The notes under the pieces: model-generated
The model's input: only the letters and a program-made list of their open reading frames with translations
What the model was told of the DNA's origin: nothing
Database searches by the model: none
NCBI RefSeq assembly: GCF_900156685.1
Contig: NZ_FTOJ01000006.1
Span: forward strand, 124,001 to 188,000
Direction: 5' to 3'
Length of the DNA: 64,000 nt
DNA from: Chryseobacterium piscicola
GTDB taxonomy: Bacteria > Bacteroidota > Bacteroidia > Flavobacteriales > Weeksellaceae
Program-made: the position numbers and the translations under genes
In this document: positions 9,373 to 17,906 of the stretch, piece by piece
Layout of the letters: each line of letters opens with the position of its first letter
Position numbering within the stretch: the stretch's first letter is position 1

Positions 9373-9380
9373 CAAATGTA
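9373..9380 (-). promoter_or_regulatory. -7 box of the GNAT-ung promoter
   Basis: On the minus strand this reads TACATTTG, an exact TAnnTTTG match, ending 4 bp before the ATG at 9368. That implies a leaderless or nearly leaderless transcript. I see no good -33 TTG at the expected distance. Confidence 0.45.
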
Positions 9381-9477
9381 ATTAAATGATTTCAGATTTG
9401 AGATTTGAGATTATAGCACATTTTCAAATTTTAAAATTAAACACATATTCAAATTAAATTCTCATTTTCAAATTAAT

Positions 9478-9485
9478 TATCTTTG
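9478..9485 (+). promoter_or_regulatory. -7 box of the mutS2-like gene promoter
   Basis: TATCTTTG, an exact match to TAnnTTTG, ends 4 bp before the GTG start at 9490. It supports that start and implies a leaderless mRNA. No TTG is present at 19-21 bp upstream. Confidence 0.5.
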
Positions 9486-9489
9486 CACT

Positions 9490-11637
9490 GTGTATATAAA
9501 TAAAGAAGATTTAGACGAACTGGAGTTTCCGCAGCTGCTTGCCGAGATTGCTCCTTTTGCATATTCTCACAAAACGCGAGAAAAAATTCTTGAACTTCGT
9601 CCGATGAAGATTGACGAAGCCGAAATTTCATTAAAAAAGACTTCGGAATATCTTTCAAGTTTTGAAAGTTCTAATGCGATTCCTTTTGATGAATATGAAG
9701 ACATTGAGAACGAATTAAAACTCATGCTAATTGAAAACTATCGGCTAGAAAATGTTGCTTTCATTAAAATAAAAACGCTTACCGAACAAATCGGTAAACT
9801 GCAAAAATTTTTCCCCACAATGCCCGAAACGTTTCCTAATTTAATTGAGGATGTTTCTGCTTTGGAATTCAAGAAAGAAATTATTGATAAAGTTGATAAA
9901 GTTTTCAACCGCTTTGGCGAAGTAAAAAATGAAGCTTCTCCTATTTTAAAAGTACTGAGAACAGAAATTCAGCACGCCAAAAAAGCTATTACAGAAAATT
10001 TCAACAGAGCGTTATTCAACTATAATCAAAGTGAATTTCTGGATGATATTAAAGAGACCATCATTGATGACCAAAGGGTTTTGGCAGTAAAATCTGCATA
10101 CAAGAAAAGAGTTGTAGGAAGAGTTTTAGGACTTTCAAAAACGGGTTCTATCACGTATATGCAACCAGATTCTGTGGTGAAGCATTATTTTAAACTTAAA
10201 GAAAGCGAAGAGGAAGAAAAAAAGGAAATCGACAAAATTCTGAGAAAACTGACTGCAGAATTAGCAGAATATCAGCCTCAGCTTTGGAAGTACCAGATGT
10301 ATATTTTTGATCTTGATCTTACGAGAGCCAAATCAAAATTTGCTGAACAGATAAAAGGTGTTTTACCGAAAATAAACCGTCATAAAACATTAAGATTAAA
10401 AGATGCTTTCCATCCTCTATTGTTTTTGAGAAATAAGATTGAAAATAAAACCATTTACCCTCAAACATTAGCTTTAACCGAACACAACAGAATCATCTGT
10501 ATTTCCGGGCCAAATGCGGGTGGAAAATCAATTACTTTAAAAACTGTAGGATTGCTTCAATTGATGATTCAGAGTGGTATTTTGGTACCTACGCATCCGA
10601 AATCTGAGATGTTTTTCTTTGATAAAATCATGACGGATATTGGCGACAATCAATCCATAGAAAATCATCTTTCTACCTATTCTTCAAGACTAAAGAAAAT
10701 GGGTGGTATAATACGTGAAGCTGATGGAGAAACACTTTTACTGATTGATGAATTTGGTACAGGTTCAGATCCTGAGCTGGGTGGGGCTTTGGCAGAGAGT
10801 TTCTTAGAATTTTTCTATGACAAGAAAAGTTTTGCGATCATCACAACACATTACACCAATATAAAACTGGTTGTAGAACAGCTTCCGAACGCAGAAAATG
10901 CGGCTATGCTCTTCAACGAAGAAACTTTGGAGCCCATGTACAAACTGGAAGTAGGTTCGGCCGGAAGTTCTTTTACCTTTGAAGTTGCAGAGAAAAACAA
11001 AATCCCACGATTTATAATTCATTCTGCGAAGAAAAAAGTGGAGCATGATATTGTAAATTTAGATAAAACCATTGTAAAACTTCAGCAGGAAAAATATGAA
11101 GTTGAAAAACTGAAAACAGACCTTGCCGAAAGAAAAGAATCGGTGGAAGATAAACGGGATAATCTGCAAAAATTGAATGAACAGCTGCAGCAAAAACTGT
11201 TTAATTTTCAGAAATTATATGAGGATGAACATCGTAAACTTCAGTTTGGAAGCAAGATTGAAGGCTTTATCGACGGTTATGTAAAAGGCAGATCTAGGAA
11301 AGATGTGGTAAAAGATTTTGTGAAGATTCTGGAACAGGAAAAATTCAGAAAAATAGGAGCTGATAAGGATGAAAGCAAACGACTTCAGGTGGTGAAAAGA
11401 AAAATTACACAGCAACTGAAGAAAGAAGATGTCATCGAAAAAATCACTGAAACCAACGAAAAAATTGAGGAAAAACGTAAAACAGACCGTGATCTTTGGA
11501 TGAAAATAGGACAACGTGTGAGAATTACCGGTAGTACGAGTGTGGGAACCATTGAAAAAATTTCTAGAAATAAAGTGACGGTGAATTACGGAACGTTCAA
11601 AACGCTGATTGATGCAGATGAATTAGAAAGAATTTAA
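9490..11637 (+). CDS. MutS2-family ATPase lacking the Smr nuclease tail
   Basis: DNA-binding ABC-type ATPase of the MutS2 group, 715 residues, starting at GTG 9490 (MYINKEDLDELEFPQLL). An N-terminal helical core with lever and clamp (about 1-300, including KKRVVGRVLGLSKTGSITYMQP) precedes the ATPase. Walker A is GPNAGGKS at 340-347 and Walker B is LLLIDEFGTGSDPE near 416, followed by ITTHYTNIKL. A long coiled coil covers about 520-610. Typical MutS2 proteins continue to about 780 residues with a C-terminal Smr endonuclease domain; here the chain ends in a KOW-like segment (GTIEKISRNKVTVNYG) with no Smr motif. MutS2 acts in suppressing recombination or rescuing collided ribosomes; which applies here is unknown. 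A YcxB-like gene follows 9 bp later. Confidence 0.88.
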   Translation: MYINKEDLDELEFPQLLAEIAPFAYSHKTREKILELRPMKIDEAEISLKKTSEYLSSFESSNAIPFDEYEDIENELKLMLIENYRLENVAFIKIKTLTEQIGKLQKFFPTMPETFPNLIEDVSALEFKKEIIDKVDKVFNRFGEVKNEASPILKVLRTEIQHAKKAITENFNRALFNYNQSEFLDDIKETIIDDQRVLAVKSAYKKRVVGRVLGLSKTGSITYMQPDSVVKHYFKLKESEEEEKKEIDKILRKLTAELAEYQPQLWKYQMYIFDLDLTRAKSKFAEQIKGVLPKINRHKTLRLKDAFHPLLFLRNKIENKTIYPQTLALTEHNRIICISGPNAGGKSITLKTVGLLQLMIQSGILVPTHPKSEMFFFDKIMTDIGDNQSIENHLSTYSSRLKKMGGIIREADGETLLLIDEFGTGSDPELGGALAESFLEFFYDKKSFAIITTHYTNIKLVVEQLPNAENAAMLFNEETLEPMYKLEVGSAGSSFTFEVAEKNKIPRFIIHSAKKKVEHDIVNLDKTIVKLQQEKYEVEKLKTDLAERKESVEDKRDNLQKLNEQLQQKLFNFQKLYEDEHRKLQFGSKIEGFIDGYVKGRSRKDVVKDFVKILEQEKFRKIGADKDESKRLQVVKRKITQQLKKEDVIEKITETNEKIEEKRKTDRDLWMKIGQRVRITGSTSVGTIEKISRNKVTVNYGTFKTLIDADELERI

Positions 11638-11646
11638 GAAAAATTA

Positions 11647-12156
11647 ATGGAAGCAACTCATCAAATAAATTCTAAAGATTATGTAAAACTGATGTTTTCT
11701 CTTGCCTATAGAAAACCTGTTTTCATATTTTTATTTCTTTCTGGTTTTTTTCTAGTCTTCAAGCTGATAGATTCAATTGCGACAGGGAAATTCATGTATT
11801 TGGAGTTATCAACACGGTATTTTATCGTCATGATGATCATCTATATTTTCATCATTAGTCCCTTGATGTTATTTATTAGATTCAGAAATGCATTTAAAAC
11901 CAATAAAGGTATTGGAGAAAAGGTAACAACAACGATCACAAGTGAGTCTATTAAACATAGTGCAGAATCTTATATCTCAGAAATTGAGTGGAATGTTATT
12001 CATAAAATCAGGGAATTAAAAAGTTGGTTTTTATTCTACCACAACAATATTTCATTTGGTTTTCTTCCTAAAAAAGATCTTTCTGAAGAACAGATTTTAG
12101 AGTTGAGAACTTTGATCGGAAATAGCGGCGTGAAAGCAAAGCTTTTGAAAAGTTAA
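11647..12156 (+). CDS. YcxB-like membrane protein
   Basis: Membrane protein of 169 residues. Two hydrophobic helices (about 24-45 and 57-80) are followed by a cytosolic domain with the pattern SESYISEIEWNVIHKIRELKSWFLFYHNNISFGFLPKK, which is the YcxB-like C-terminal domain (a PH-like fold). Function unknown. It starts 9 bp after mutS2 and ends before a short terminator, so the two genes share a transcript. A second protein of the same general design lies at 59683-60210. Confidence 0.78.
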   Translation: MEATHQINSKDYVKLMFSLAYRKPVFIFLFLSGFFLVFKLIDSIATGKFMYLELSTRYFIVMMIIYIFIISPLMLFIRFRNAFKTNKGIGEKVTTTITSESIKHSAESYISEIEWNVIHKIRELKSWFLFYHNNISFGFLPKKDLSEEQILELRTLIGNSGVKAKLLKS

Positions 12157-12166
12157 AAATAAATTG

Positions 12167-12195
12167 AGAGCATCTGAATAGGTGCTCTTTTGTTT
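12167..12195 (+). terminator. Rho-independent terminator
   Basis: Stem AGAGCA (12167-12172) / TGCTCT (12183-12188) followed by TTTGTTT, 10 bp after the YcxB-like stop. Confidence 0.55.
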
Positions 12196-12705
12196 AAAAG
12201 TTTATTACATGATTATTAATTAAAAAATTCTGTGGATTTTTTACAAAAAACACTGATTCCGGCGATTATTTTTTCACTTTTAACTTCATTATCTCAAGGA
12301 TTAAATTATAAAAAATTTAAGTTTAGGCTTTCTATTTATTTTTCCGTTGATGCATTATTTTATATATGAATTAAGGTTGAAAAGCAAATATCTATTTGTA
12401 CTAATTTCGGATTTTACAACTTTCCATCTGGATTATCACAGTTAGTTTCTCTGTGGTTTTGAAATTAATTGCCATTGTTGCTTGTTTTTAAAAGGAAAAA
12501 CTCAATGTATAAAATTAAGTGATACAATTTAAAACATTTATCCAAGCGCAAACTAAAAAAGGATTTCTGATCTGTAATCATCAATATCATGATGTTTTGG
12601 AGATTTCTCATGATAATTTCTTACTTTCTTACGGATATTTGAGAATAATTAAAGATTTAAGAGAATTGCAAAGATTTAATTACCTCCCGAAAAATATTTA
12701 ATTTA
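12196..12705 (+). other. 510 bp AT-rich gap, possible decayed short membrane ORF
   Basis: No convincing gene. A 45-codon frame from a GTG at 12232 to the TGA at 12369 reads as a hydrophobic segment (FLQKTLIPAIIFSLLTSL) followed by basic residues. It could be the beginning of a lost membrane protein. A second frame of 60 codons from GTG 12519 has no recognisable features. Neither has a clear ribosome-binding site or promoter. Confidence 0.3.
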
Positions 12706-12713
12706 TATCTTTG
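12706..12713 (+). promoter_or_regulatory. -7 box upstream of the secreted protein gene
   Basis: TATCTTTG matches TAnnTTTG exactly and ends 19 bp before the ATG at 12733. There is no TTG at the ideal -33 distance. Confidence 0.5.
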
Positions 12714-12732
12714 AAAATAAATATTCTTCCCA

Positions 12733-13527
12733 ATGACTTTTATCAACAAAGCAGTTTTATCTTTATTCAGTATATTTTCTTTCAGTTTAATTGATGCTCA
12801 AAATAAACTTCCTTTCGGGGTAGTAAAAGCGCAGGAAGGCTATGCGATGGTGCGTGTACATAAGGAAGATTATCGCAAGATTGTTGATAAAATAAGAATG
12901 AAAAAAGGCGATGTTTTCGTTTACGTAAAACCTGCTCCCGGAGAAACAGAATGGATTTGGATAAAATATCCAGAAAAAACAGACGATGAGAAGCCATTTG
13001 TAAGGTACGACAGTCTTACCAAAGAAGGAATGGTAAACAAAGACCGTATAGCCTTTATCGATCAGCTTCCGAAATTCACGCCTTCAAAATCTAAAAACGG
13101 AAGATCATTAATTTTTATTGATAATTCTAACGAAAAAATTCCTACTGCGCAGCGTACAAAAGTGGTAATCGACATCTACCCTTCCAACGCAAGTTTTAAA
13201 AAGCAGGAAAAAGATGACGATGGAAATATCATTAAAATTGATAAATCTAAACCATGGGGCATCGGTAAAACCTTACCTGAAGGTCTAACAGAAGTAAAAT
13301 CTATCCGTGTGCAGCAACCAGGAAGAGGTACCGTATTTGTACGTGAGGCCATTAAAAATTTATTTGATCCAACCACCGATTTCGAAAACGTGGGCGTAAC
13401 AGCAATGGATGCAGATCATATTTATGTATACATGATCAACGGCTCGGGCGAGAACCGATACACCACTTTCTGGACAATAAAAGAAGGAAAAGTGATGAGT
13501 CAGATTATTTACAAAAATCCTGAGTAA
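12733..13527 (+). CDS. Exported protein of unknown function
   Basis: Protein of 264 residues with a cleavable signal peptide (hydrophobic 6-20, then LIDAQNK, a typical Bacteroidota signal-peptidase I site). The mature part is mixed alpha/beta, rich in Lys and Asp, with no cysteine pair and no motif I recognise; GVVKAQEGYAMVRVHKEDYRKIVDKI opens it. It stands as a single gene with its own promoter and is followed by 364 bp without genes. Probably periplasmic. No function can be given. Confidence 0.75.
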   Translation: MTFINKAVLSLFSIFSFSLIDAQNKLPFGVVKAQEGYAMVRVHKEDYRKIVDKIRMKKGDVFVYVKPAPGETEWIWIKYPEKTDDEKPFVRYDSLTKEGMVNKDRIAFIDQLPKFTPSKSKNGRSLIFIDNSNEKIPTAQRTKVVIDIYPSNASFKKQEKDDDGNIIKIDKSKPWGIGKTLPEGLTEVKSIRVQQPGRGTVFVREAIKNLFDPTTDFENVGVTAMDADHIYVYMINGSGENRYTTFWTIKEGKVMSQIIYKNPE

Positions 13528-13891
13528 ACTGAGGAACTTTTCCATCATTCAGATAATTAATTGGTTAAGCACTTTTAAGAGCCTATTAAAATTTTCACCA
13601 AAATTAAAGGATATAGTTTTGATGAAATTTTCAAGCATTTTTCAGCTTTTAAGGATGGCAAAACAAAACAAAAAAATTAAAATTTGATTTCTGATTAAAT
13701 TTTTAAACATTCTCTAAGAATCAGTAAAATTAATTGAATCATATAACAAATTATTTTATCTCATTATAAAATAAAAATACTATAACCCGTTTGTTATCAG
13801 CAACTTAATTTACTAAATGATTGAAATTTTTATAAATTATTTTGAAAATATTTAATCATCATTGAATCAAACTTTATTACAAGTTTATTTG
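13528..13891. other. AT-rich gap before the riboswitch
   Basis: 364 bp without a supported gene. A plus-strand frame reads through about 45 codons (NWLSTFKSLLKFSPKLKDIV and onward, ending at a TGA just after 13684) but has no start, ribosome-binding site or known motif, so I treat it as noise or a relic. Confidence 0.3.
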
Positions 13892-13899
13892 TACTTTTG
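13892..13899 (+). promoter_or_regulatory. -7 box of the riboswitch promoter
   Basis: TACTTTTG fits TAnnTTTG exactly. Transcription would start near 13906, about 30 nt before the aptamer, which is the right place to transcribe the whole riboswitch. Confidence 0.55.
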
Positions 13900-13934
13900 C
13901 GACCGGAAAATCTCATCAAATGATTTTCTAGAAC

Positions 13935-14085
13935 TAGGTTTTGCTTAGCCGCAAATGAAAAGGGAATCGTGTGAAAATCACGAACTGTCGCGCAACTGTA
14001 TAGTAACCGAAGTCTTTATAAAAACCACTGTACATAAGGTATGGGAAGGTATAAAGATGTTACAAGTCAGGAGACCTGCCTATTT
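13935..14085 (+). promoter_or_regulatory. Cobalamin riboswitch aptamer
   Basis: The conserved cobalamin-riboswitch core is plain: GGGAATCGTGTGAAAATCAC, then GAACTGTCGCGCAACTGTA (the B12 box region), an intervening helix around 14010-14055, and the closing AAGTCAGGAGACCTGCC at 14064-14080. These are in canonical order and spacing. In known cases adenosyl- or aquocobalamin binding shuts off B12 uptake or synthesis genes, or B12-independent isozymes. Here the next gene is an acyl-CoA thioesterase, 120 bp downstream, which is not a usual target. No B12 transport, synthesis or isozyme gene is seen nearby. Confidence 0.93.
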
Positions 14086-14133
14086 CTTTAGACAAAAACT
14101 TTCGCGATTTGAAGTTTATTGATCAGTAGTAAT

Positions 14134-14155
14134 TTCAGAAATCCCAATTTCTGAA
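14134..14155 (+). terminator. Hairpin downstream of the aptamer, possible expression platform
   Basis: Perfect 9 bp stem TTCAGAAAT (14134-14142) / ATTTCTGAA (14147-14155) around a CCCA loop, followed by a moderately U-rich stretch. It lies 50 nt after the aptamer and could be the switchable terminator. The poly-U is weak, so this is a guess. Confidence 0.4.
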
Positions 14156-14207
14156 TAATTCTGTTTGTTTCAATAGAGTTCATTTTTCGTATAATTTATA
14201 ATGAAAT

Positions 14208-14591
14208 ATGACAACAGAAGAAAGAATTCAATCCTCAGAAACCCGAATTTTCAAAGCCGTTTTCCCCAACACAACCAATCATTACGATACACTTTTTGGT
14301 GGAACTGCAATGCAGCTGATGGATGAAGTTGCCTTTATTACAGCAACAAGGTTCGCAAGAAAACGTGTAGTAACCGTAAGCAGCGATAAAATTGATTTTA
14401 AGAAACCAATTCCTGCAGGCACAATCGTGGAGCTTATTGGGAAAGTTTCCTACGTTGGAAAAACCAGCATGAAAGTAAATGTAGAAATCTATACCGAACA
14501 GATGTATTCTTACGAAAGAGAAAAAGCAATTGTAGGCGATTTTACTTTTGTAGCCATTGATGAGTTGAAAAAACCAATTCAAATTTTATAA
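14208..14591 (+). CDS. Acyl-CoA thioesterase, YciA-type hot-dog protein
   Basis: Hot-dog-fold thioesterase of 127 residues that hydrolyses acyl-CoA to free acid and CoA. The diagnostic stretch is NHYDTLFGGTAMQLMDEVAFITATRFARKR, where GGTAMxxMDE matches the YciA/BACH active-site helix, followed by VTVSSDKIDFKKPIPAGTIVELIGKV. Such enzymes buffer CoA pools or release fatty acids. It is the only gene between the cobalamin riboswitch and a terminator, so if the riboswitch is functional this gene is its output. The ATG at 14208 is the only start that keeps the leading beta strand. Confidence 0.9.
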   Translation: MTTEERIQSSETRIFKAVFPNTTNHYDTLFGGTAMQLMDEVAFITATRFARKRVVTVSSDKIDFKKPIPAGTIVELIGKVSYVGKTSMKVNVEIYTEQMYSYEREKAIVGDFTFVAIDELKKPIQIL

Positions 14592-14598
14592 TAAGTGT

Positions 14599-14637
14599 AG
14601 CGGCAGACTTTAGATGCCGCTCACTACTTTTATTTTT
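14599..14637 (+). terminator. Terminator after the thioesterase gene
   Basis: GC-rich stem AGCGGCA (14599-14605) / TGCCGCT (14615-14621), followed at 14626 by CTTTTATTTTTT. It lies 8 bp after the stop. The rest of the gap to 14826 shows nothing I can call. Confidence 0.6.
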
Positions 14638-14826
14638 TACTATTTCGGCAAGCGGAAATCTTTATTTTATTCTGATCGTCAGCAATTCGTGTATAATTGA
14701 AAAGTCTTTGTGTTTTTTGCTCAGCTTGCACTCTTGCGAGTCTTAAAAACGGGCGGTAGTTTAAAAAAACCTTATGAACTTTGATTTAAAAATTGGCATT
14801 GTGATTACTTTACGAACAATCAATTT

Positions 14827-15417
14827 TTATCTCAAAACTTTCTCAGAATCTAAATTTAAATTCATCAAATAATGAAAAGCTTCGCTCATCTCATCTGAAG
14901 CTCTACAGATGGCGTTTTCTAATATTTTTCTTACCTGAGCCTCTGTTACTTTAGCTTCTGTCCAGCTTTTGCCAGAGGTGTGAGAATTAAGAATGAATGG
15001 CATAATTCTGTCTATGGCGCAAGCAAAAATAGCATCCGGAGTTTGCTCTTCCTCAAATTCCAACCAAAGATTAAAAAAATCTGAACGGATGGGTTCATCT
15101 AAAATTCCGAAAATCTTCTGAGCAGACAATTTTTCTCTTTCAAATTTCCCTAGCATTGCAACTTCATCAAAAATAAAAGTATCACCCGCTTCAATCTCTA
15201 CCAAATCGTGGATTGAAAGCATTCTCAGTACTCTCAAAAGATCAATATCTGTGTTGTTTTTTGCATAAGGAAATAGAATTTGGGCTAAAATAATAATCTG
15301 CCAAGAATGTTCTGCAGTATTTTCTCTTCTAGAGTCATCTGCGTTATAATTTCTTCTTTGAACGTTTTTCAAAGCATCAACTGCGATAATAAAATCTATT
15401 TCTTTTTGAATTTTCAT
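14827..15417 (-). CDS. HD-domain hydrolase, YfbR-like 5'-deoxynucleotidase candidate
   Basis: Protein of 196 residues with the HD_3 metal-binding pattern. R-R-E-N-T-A-E-H-S-W supplies the first His, MLSIHDLVEIEAGD gives the HD pair, and a late Asp sits in ACAIDRIMPF. This order (EHSW ... HD ... D) is the YfbR/HDDC2 signature of enzymes that dephosphorylate deoxynucleoside 5'-monophosphates. The start at 15417 is just downstream of two TAAATTTG promoter boxes. It is a single-gene unit. The fold is certain, the substrate is by homology of motif only. Confidence 0.85.
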   Translation of the reverse strand: MKIQKEIDFIIAVDALKNVQRRNYNADDSRRENTAEHSWQIIILAQILFPYAKNNTDIDLLRVLRMLSIHDLVEIEAGDTFIFDEVAMLGKFEREKLSAQKIFGILDEPIRSDFFNLWLEFEEEQTPDAIFACAIDRIMPFILNSHTSGKSWTEAKVTEAQVRKILENAICRASDEMSEAFHYLMNLNLDSEKVLR

Positions 15418-15435
15418 ACTTCAAATTTAAGAATT

Positions 15436-15466
15436 CAAATTTAAGAGTGAGTTTTATTTTACCACA
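15436..15466 (-). promoter_or_regulatory. Promoter of the HD hydrolase gene
   Basis: On the minus strand TAAATTTG (plus 15436-15443) lies 20 bp downstream of TTG (plus 15464-15466). A second TAAATTTG at 15422-15429 lies closer to the ATG but lacks a well-spaced TTG. The remainder of this 408 bp gap (15467-15710) is AT-rich and shows no gene. Confidence 0.6.
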
Positions 15467-15713
15467 AAAGCTACAAAGGAAATGATTGAGGAAAGAAATT
15501 AAAAGTTTTCAAAAGTAAATCCTCAATTTATTAGTTACTATTTAATAAAAACACAATCTTTTTATGATCTGAATTGGCTATACAAACAAATTCAAGATCA
15601 AAAAACGGCAATATTTTTATAGATTATTCAAAATTCCATTAAATACAATTGAAATTATTAAATTGATTATCAGTCATTTAAATCAAAAATAAAAATAATT
15701 TCACTACTTTGTA

Positions 15714-15745
15714 TTGCATATTACCATTTTTATTACATATCTTTG
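15714..15745 (+). promoter_or_regulatory. Promoter of the padR-pspC operon
   Basis: TTG (15714-15716), 21 bp, TATCTTTG (15738-15745): a full Bacteroidota promoter. It gives a leader of about 75 nt before the padR ATG at 15826. PadR may bind within this leader to repress its own operon (inference from the family). Confidence 0.65.
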
Positions 15746-15825
15746 TAATGTAAAATCGGAAGAGGTTCAACTAGCTAGGAGCTGAAACCGAAAATTATAA
15801 CCAATTAATTAAAACCTTATTAAGA

Positions 15826-16155
15826 ATGAATACCGAAAATACCAAAGCGCAAATGCGAAAAGGGATTCTGGAATTCTGTATTTTGAGCCTCATTAATAAC
15901 CGCGAAATGTATGTTTCTGATTTGATAGATGAGCTGAAAAAAGGAAAACTAGATGTAGTAGAAGGAACCCTCTATCCTCTTTTAACAAGATTAAAAAACG
16001 GAGAATTTCTCTCATACAGATGGGAAGAATCTACAGGAGGACCACCCAGAAAGTATTATCAAATCACAGAAAAAGGCAAAATGTTTTTATCTGATCTACA
16101 AATAACCTGGAAAGAATTAACAGACTCTGTAAACCAAATTACTCAAAAACTTTAA
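15826..16155 (+). CDS. PadR-family transcriptional regulator
   Basis: Winged-helix regulator of 109 residues. The N-terminal helix-turn-helix and wing are visible as KGILEFCILSLINNREMYVSDLIDELKKGKLDVVEGTLYPLLTRL and GPPRKYYQITEKGK, the classic PadR signature, and there is a short C-terminal dimerisation helix. In Bacteroidota such a gene commonly precedes a PspC-domain membrane protein, as here (11 bp gap), and represses the pair until envelope stress (inference from family behaviour). Confidence 0.93.
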   Translation: MNTENTKAQMRKGILEFCILSLINNREMYVSDLIDELKKGKLDVVEGTLYPLLTRLKNGEFLSYRWEESTGGPPRKYYQITEKGKMFLSDLQITWKELTDSVNQITQKL

Positions 16156-16166
16156 AAACAAAAGCT

Positions 16167-17897
16167 ATGAACAAAACACTCTCTATAGGACTCGCCGGTT
16201 TTTCTTTTACAATAGAAGAGCACGCATATATAAAACTAAGTGATTACTTAAATGCTCTCAGAAGTTCACTAGACACAGATGAAGCAGATGAAGTAATGCA
16301 TGACATAGAAATCAGAATGGTAGAAATCTTCAGAGATACCTTAGGAAAACGTGAAGTAATTAACGATACTGATGTAGAAAAAGTAATTGCTCAAATTGGT
16401 TCGCCTGAGAAAATCGAAGAACAAGAAGAAGCATATTATTCTGAAAAAAATACAAAAAACCAATCTACAGGAACGAGTTATTCAGACAAAAAACAATTGT
16501 TTCGTGATCCTGAAAGACAGAAAATTGCAGGAGTTTGCGCTGGTTTGGCTCATTATGTTGGGATGGATATCACGGCAATGAGAGCCATCTGGATCGGGGT
16601 TTTCATCATCGGAGTTTTCACAGCTGTTTCCGCACCATTGATTATCGTTTTATACATCATTCTTTGGATTGTTTTACCACAGGCAGAAACTGCAGCAGAT
16701 TTCCTGAAAATGAAGGGAAAGCCTATGAACTTCGACAATCTTAAGAATGAGTCTAATAAATTGGTGCAGTTTGCCAATGAATCTACTCAGAGAGTCGGAG
16801 AAATCTACATAGAAAACAAACCTCATATTCAAAATGCAGGAAGCGGAATCTGGAATGTTTTCAGATATATTTTAGGAGCATTCTTCGCACTGCTTGCCTT
16901 CACAATGTTTGTAGGATCATTCGTGGTTTTTGCTTTCATCGGGAATGATTCTTTCCCGCCTATGAACCACATGAATTATTTGTTTGATGACGGAAATATG
17001 CAATACATTCTTGCAGCAATGATCGTGATTGGATGTATTATCCCGGCAATACTGTTCGCTCTTTTAAGCATAAAACTGATTTCTCCTAAAACAAAACTCA
17101 GAAATATTGGGTGGGTTCTTGGCGGTCTGTTTTTCATTCTTATCGGTCTGAGCGCTTATTTTGGAATCAATATGGCTAAAAAAGATATGTTCTGGAAAGG
17201 TCATAAAGAAGATACTGAAGAAATTTCCATCAATACTAATTCTGATACTTTATATGTTGACATTAAGCAGATTACAATTCCTCAGAACTTTAAAGGATAT
17301 GAAGATGACATTTATTCTGATAAAAAATCTGTATTTGAAAAAGACTGGATTCATGTAGACGTTACAAGAAAAGCCAACATTACAACCCCTTACCTTATCA
17401 TTAAGAAAGAAGCAAGAGGATATAATTTACCACTGAACATCAGCGTTCCTGTAGAAGTTATCAACAACAAAATTTCACTTCCAAATTATATCAAATTTCC
17501 TTATGATCACCGTTTCAGAAATAATGAAGTTGATTATGAATTGGTAATTCCTCAAAATATGATTGTTATCGGATTAAAAGACAACGGATTGAATTTCAAT
17601 GGCGATTTAAACAACAACGGAATTAATGACGACGAAGAAGATAATGATGACAGCGACGGTAATGATAATCTCAACGAAAATTCATTAAAAATTGAAAAAA
17701 ATAAAATTACCATCAATGGTTCTACAATAGAATACGCAGACGGAGATAAAGACAGTGTCATCATCAACGGAAAGAAATATCCGAAAGAAAAAGCAAAACA
17801 GATCATGGATTCTGTGAAAGTAGATATCGAAAAAATAAAAGATTTAGACATCAAACTTAACGCCAACAAAAAAGAAATCTCTATACAAACCAAATAA
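16167..17897 (+). CDS. PspC-domain membrane protein
   Basis: Membrane protein of 576 residues in an operon with padR. An N-terminal amphipathic domain (1-110, with FTIEEHAYIKLSDYLNALRSSLDTDEADEVMHDIEIRMVEIF) precedes the PspC domain. The PspC domain has RDPERQKIAGVCAGLAHYVGMDITAMRAIWI and a membrane helix ending ILWIVLPQ (about 112-172). Further membrane segments lie at about 230-255, 275-297 and 310-335. The rest is a C-terminal periplasmic beta-rich domain with a low-complexity Asn/Asp stretch near 480-515. It is likely an envelope-stress sensor or membrane-integrity factor related to phage-shock PspC; no partner pspA is in the window. Confidence 0.88.
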   Translation: MNKTLSIGLAGFSFTIEEHAYIKLSDYLNALRSSLDTDEADEVMHDIEIRMVEIFRDTLGKREVINDTDVEKVIAQIGSPEKIEEQEEAYYSEKNTKNQSTGTSYSDKKQLFRDPERQKIAGVCAGLAHYVGMDITAMRAIWIGVFIIGVFTAVSAPLIIVLYIILWIVLPQAETAADFLKMKGKPMNFDNLKNESNKLVQFANESTQRVGEIYIENKPHIQNAGSGIWNVFRYILGAFFALLAFTMFVGSFVVFAFIGNDSFPPMNHMNYLFDDGNMQYILAAMIVIGCIIPAILFALLSIKLISPKTKLRNIGWVLGGLFFILIGLSAYFGINMAKKDMFWKGHKEDTEEISINTNSDTLYVDIKQITIPQNFKGYEDDIYSDKKSVFEKDWIHVDVTRKANITTPYLIIKKEARGYNLPLNISVPVEVINNKISLPNYIKFPYDHRFRNNEVDYELVIPQNMIVIGLKDNGLNFNGDLNNNGINDDEEDNDDSDGNDNLNENSLKIEKNKITINGSTIEYADGDKDSVIINGKKYPKEKAKQIMDSVKVDIEKIKDLDIKLNANKKEISIQTK

Positions 17898-17906
17898 CCT
17901 ACCAAT

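Noticed and set aside
12519..12701. 60-codon ORF starting with GTG
   Set aside because: No ribosome-binding site, promoter or recognisable feature, and it ends right before the promoter of the next gene.
13600..13684. Open frame between the secreted protein and the riboswitch
   Set aside because: It has no start, no ribosome-binding site and no motif; treated as noise.
14208..14591. Thioesterase as a B12-dependent enzyme
   Set aside because: The hot-dog fold needs no cobalamin; a link to B12 could only be through regulation by the riboswitch.
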